Assembly (NCBI GenBank): GCA_958298945.1 | Contig: OY282606.1 | Span: 95,239,696-95,303,695 of the forward strand | DNA: 64,000 nt | Direction of reading: 5' to 3' | Source: Atherix ibis | Lineage: Eukaryota > Arthropoda > Insecta > Diptera > Athericidae | In this document: positions 60,089-64,000 of the stretch, piece after piece | How the letters are laid out: every line of letters begins with the position of its first letter | How positions within the stretch are numbered: position 1 is the stretch's first letter | Program-made: the position numbers and the translations under genes | Notes under the pieces: generated by a model | What the model saw: the letters and a program-made list of their open reading frames with translations, nothing else | The model's database searches: none | What the model was told of the DNA's origin: nothing

Positions 60089-61330
60089 TATATATAATTT
60101 TACCTATTTCTTATTTACGTGTATGTGTAAAAAAATTATTTTAAATATCAAATATCATTTACATTATCAATTGAATAAAAATCAATTATCGAATAATTTC
60201 TATACAATCAGTTTGGTTTTGATGTTTATTATCAACTGAAATTTACTAAATTTCTCAATAACCTTTTTACACAAAATATTTTTATTTACATTTTTTAATC
60301 ATTTAAAAAAAAGTCGAATATTTATTAAAAGCAATCTTCCGTATTATAGAAACGTTCACAATATGTTATTCATGCATGTAAGCAGTAATAATGCGGAAAT
60401 TTATTAATTACTTAAGCAAATAAAACGTTAGCGAAAATATGATTTGTTTTTTGTTTTCTTTTCTTTTTCAAAATCAACATTTACCATGTAAATGTAAATA
60501 AAATATTTTTTGTCACTATAGAAAAAATAGATACTTTTTTTTATACGTAAGTTTGTATATAAAAATGGTATTTATTTTTATGTTTTTATGTTTTATTTTT
60601 TTTTCGGAAGAATATAAAATAGAAACTAAGCAAATAACTACTAAGAAAAAAAAGTAATAACAAACGAAATATAAACTTCCTTGTATGGAATTCCAAGCGA
60701 AAACGGAATAATAAATATTTGTGACATACTTTCTCAGATAAGTGACAGTTACATGTCTGAAGTAACGCCGATGGTGTCTAATGTCTCTTTGAAATTGATG
60801 ATGACGTCAATGATTGTAAAAGCGATGGTTCCCTCTCTATGAGTAAAATGAGTAGGATGTTGAAAATGATAGCATTAACTTAAGAGCGAGTAAGCTATTA
60901 CAACAAATTGATGGACTAAGGAGGAGAAAAATATTAAATTAATGAATGAAATTTTATTCTTATTTGTTTATTTACATATTTTTGTCTCTATTTGGAATTT
61001 AATATTTCCAACAAAAAAAAGTTTAGTTACAAATAAGGTATTTTTTGATACTACTCGATTTAAATTTGTACTTTAACATAAAAGGGGAGAAAATATTTAC
61101 GCATGATGACATTGGTAATATTCATTGATAAGCCTTAAAAGTAAAATGAATTTTGAAATAAGAGCATATCGCCAAAAATGTTATTGGTATTATGATGTGT
61201 GTATGTGTATGCATATGCATGCACACATATTTATCTTTATTTATGTTCTTATGTAATGATATTTTTATAATAGATTTATCAAAAAATACCATTATATGAG
61301 AACATAAACATTTTCAAATGCATATTGACG
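60089..61330. other. Baldspot intron 1, AT-rich
   Basis: No gene or mobile element recognised; a gtatgtgtatgcatatgcat-type run at 61200-61225. Confidence 0.4.
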
Positions 61331-61332
61331 TA

Positions 61333-62350
61333 CACTGCAGTCCAAAAATATGAGACCACATTCGTTTTAACGAGGAAATTAAATCAAACTCAAAAATGTA
61401 AAATAAAAATCGACAAAAATATTAATTGTGAATAAAAAATATAATATAAAAAAAATACTCAAAATGATTTTATCATTGACAAAAATACCTTTGAAAAATG
61501 TCAAAATTTGCCAAAATCTTGTTATTTTAAAAATATCTAGGTAATTTGGAGTTATTTTTAGAATAGTTATCCTACTGCATAATTAATTCTATACCAATTA
61601 CCCGAAGTCCGTATGGCAAAATATTGTAGATTTTTAAAGAAGACAAAAACAAGTTTCCCTCTCTCCATCTGTAAGAAGTAACTCTAAATCATAATCGAAC
61701 CTCTTTTTAATAGGAAAGTTATATCAGGCTCAAAAATGAAAATGAACTATAAAAAAAATATTATTTTTTAAAATATTTCAATAATTTTGATCATAAATTC
61801 AATAAAAATATTTTTTATACATTAATTATTATTAAACCAAAAAAAATACTCAAAATAGTTTTATTGTTGATATAATCTTTGCGTTTGATGACAGGTTGTA
61901 GGTACAGTTTTTTTATTGGATCGTTTGAAATACTATTCCACAATTGGAAGAAGATTTTCAACAAATCTTCCTTAGAGAATGGAAAAATTCTACTCTACTC
62001 TTCTGTCATCCCATAAAGTTTCTATTTTCCAAAATTTTATTTTTATTTAATAGAAAATCTCTAGCACAATTGATGGAACCATAGCTTCTGCCAGCATTTT
62101 TTTTCAGCACTTTGATGCACGTAAAGATCTGGAACTTTCAGTCATCTGTTAAGTCTTCAGCAGTCCACTTTTAATGGAATAGTGTCCAATCCAATGGTTT
62201 TTTTTGCTTTGAAAGAATAGTAATAGTTCCTCACCGATAGATCAGTTGTCGTTAATCGGATTTTCATTGTGTTTAGAGACACTGCTTTGTCAAAGCTATT
62301 ATTTATTTTAGCCCAAATTTGCGATTCCTTTTACTATTTTACTAGCAGTG
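61333..62350 (-). mobile_element. Tc1-like transposon relic
   Basis: Short inverted ends cactgc...gcagtg are flanked by TA on both sides (61331-61332, 62351-62352). The minus strand at 62290-61900 retains a degenerate pattern reminiscent of Tc1 transposase (an SLNTMKIRLTTTDLSVRNYY helix-turn-helix-like block, then WTAEDLTDD...KFQIFT where the first Asp motif DESKF would be). Heavily mutated. Confidence 0.5.
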
Positions 62351-62352
62351 TA

Positions 62353-63815
62353 TCAGCTTAAACTAGTACTTTTAAACCTACGATAACGAGGTAAATGCTG
62401 ATAACTCCAGCTTCAATTATAGTTGCTGCAAAACAATCCGATTTACCTTCGCTAAATAAAATAATGAATTTTTACGCGAGCAGTTATCGCAAAAGTGTAA
62501 AACTAGCCCACTAAATATAAAATAAAATAATAGTATTTTAATACTAAATAATAAAAATAAAATATTTGAAAAAGGTTGTATAGTAAAACAAAATAATTTA
62601 TAATTAATCAAAATGATTTGCAAAACTACTTACATAAATTCTATAATAAAACGATAATTTTTTTGTAATAAGCGTTTTTTCCCCTCGTTTTTAAGTAATT
62701 TAAAGCAGAGATCATTAAGAACAACTAAAATTATGACTTATACTCTTTTATAAGTCATAATAATAACAAACTTTTTTGCAAGAGTAAGAAAATCAATCTA
62801 TCGAAATTATCTTAATAAAATATGATGCGAACTTTTACGGTAGATGTGCGTGCTATTTAACTATTCTTTAATTTTAATCAAATTCAACCTTTTGAAAAAG
62901 ATAAATACAAAAAAATCCTATGAACATAATTTTTTCCCAAATTATAATCATAGGATTAAAGCTTTATATTCCAATTAATTTAAACTCTGCTCAACTACAC
63001 CTTATTTTAATATTTAAAAAAAAGAAAACATTTTAAAAACCAGAAATTGTATTATCATTTCAAAATGACGTAAGTTATTAATAATTATAGTAAAAATAAT
63101 TATACTCTTTTAAGTGTAGGAGCTATAATTACAAATTGTATAAATTTTTTTTAGTTTTTATAATTCTAGTTTTTATCATTATTATTTTAAACTTTTTAAA
63201 TTTATTTACTACTAAATATACACATTTACATATTAATTATTTTTATAATATATTTAAATGCAAAAATATTCTGTTACTTTTTAGCTTTAAATGTGTTATT
63301 TGTGAAACAAATTGAACTTTACTATCGATTGCTAAACTTCCACCTTAGGCAAAAAAAATTGATTATTACAAAAAATTGTTTATAGCACTTGGCTAGAATT
63401 AATAGCAAAAAAATTGTTCAACAACCCGTAAGAAAATTATTTTAATTACAAAATGTATTGTTTTTTTTTGAATTATTTGAAATTTTTATTTTTTTTAAAA
63501 ATATTTCAACTAATACTATTCAAAATTTTATATTTAAATAAATAAAAAAAATTGACTATTTTTTTCCCCATTTATGATGTGATCTTAATGGAAATTTAAT
63601 TGATTTTAAGATATGTTGGATGAAAATTATACATAGATTCAAGGTGACTTTTAATTAATATCTTCGAAAAAGTTTCTATATCTGTTCATGATATTTTTTT
63701 TTTGTTGAGTAATTTATGATCACAAAAGTATGAATATTTTTTCCAGAACCAATGTATGAATTAAGAAAAATCGGTAATAGTTATTAAAAAAATTGTAATA
63801 AATAAACGTATTATA
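62353..63815. other. Baldspot intron 1, AT-rich
   Basis: No gene, RNA or recognisable repeat family. Confidence 0.4.
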
Positions 63816-63819
63816 TTGC

Positions 63820-64000
63820 TTAGTCGAAAAATATCGTGGCCTAAATCAGTGTTTATTCAAAACAAATATTCATCATTATTATCGACAATGTTTCGCAATT
63901 TTTCGGGCAAAGCCATGATTCGCAATCAGTATAGAAGTTCTGTGATTTCTGCTTGAAAAACTGAATCAAGCAGTTTTCACAAGCCTCTCTTAAAGCCAGT
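63820..64000 (-). mobile_element. 3' end of a mariner running off the window
   Basis: On the minus strand, 63916-63857 reads MALPEKLRNIVDNNDEYLF then stop, the typical mariner transposase C-terminus; just upstream (one frame shifted) is a QFFKQKSQNFYTD block. A terminal repeat probably ends near 63820 (gtcgaaaaatatcgtggcc). This family differs from families 1 and 2. Confidence 0.75.

Overview
The window is AT-rich animal nuclear DNA, most likely from a higher fly (Diptera). The evidence is split genes with short GT-AG introns, CAG/CAA-encoded polyglutamine, fly-like protein sequences (Lasp, Baldspot, a G-alpha-f-type subunit) and many mariner-type transposons, including the DD41D type known from tephritid fruit flies. 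The species cannot be fixed from the sequence. In Drosophila the names Galpha73B and Baldspot both point to polytene region 73B, so the gene set looks like a conserved fly block spread out by repeats.

Layout: (1) 1-7157, plus strand: 3' part of Lasp (nebulin-like end, two polyglutamine exons, SH3 exon). (2) 7158-13460: intergenic, with two copies of a non-autonomous transposon that makes 8-bp target duplications. (3) 13461-16636, minus strand: a six-exon coiled-coil gene that I assign to the CCDC13 family, with a rearranged mariner in one intron. (4) 17592-19658, plus strand: two complete tandem zeta-COP (coatomer) genes with identical intron positions. (5) 20424-25170: a minisatellite array of 15-bp units and about 21 GC-richer cores, with two switches of orientation. 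(6) About 30.23-42.4 kb, plus strand: a G-protein alpha subunit gene (six coding exons 40899-42396; a probable non-coding first exon with TATA box lies about 10.4 kb upstream), with several mariner copies, a jockey-like LINE relic and small foldback elements in the inferred intron. (7) 42824-44437, plus strand: intronless polynucleotide kinase/phosphatase (PNKP). (8) 44561-47686: a decayed DD41D transposon and a nested pair of DNA transposons. (9) 48588-48760, plus strand: first coding exon of the ELOVL6-type elongase Baldspot; no later exon is visible, so its first intron runs at least 15 kb to the window end and is filled with relics of DD41D, DD34D and Tc1-like elements.

The host genes are unrelated housekeeping or signalling genes (actin/Z-disc scaffold, ciliary coiled coil, COPI coat, G protein, DNA end repair, fatty acid elongation). 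There is no operon logic, although CCDC13 and the first zeta-COP gene are divergent and less than 1 kb apart. The most unusual items are the zeta-COP duplication, the invertible-looking minisatellite, a snap-back mariner whose two ends both derive from its 5' end, and the transposon nest at 46.5-47.7 kb. No tRNA, rRNA or CRISPR locus was recognised.
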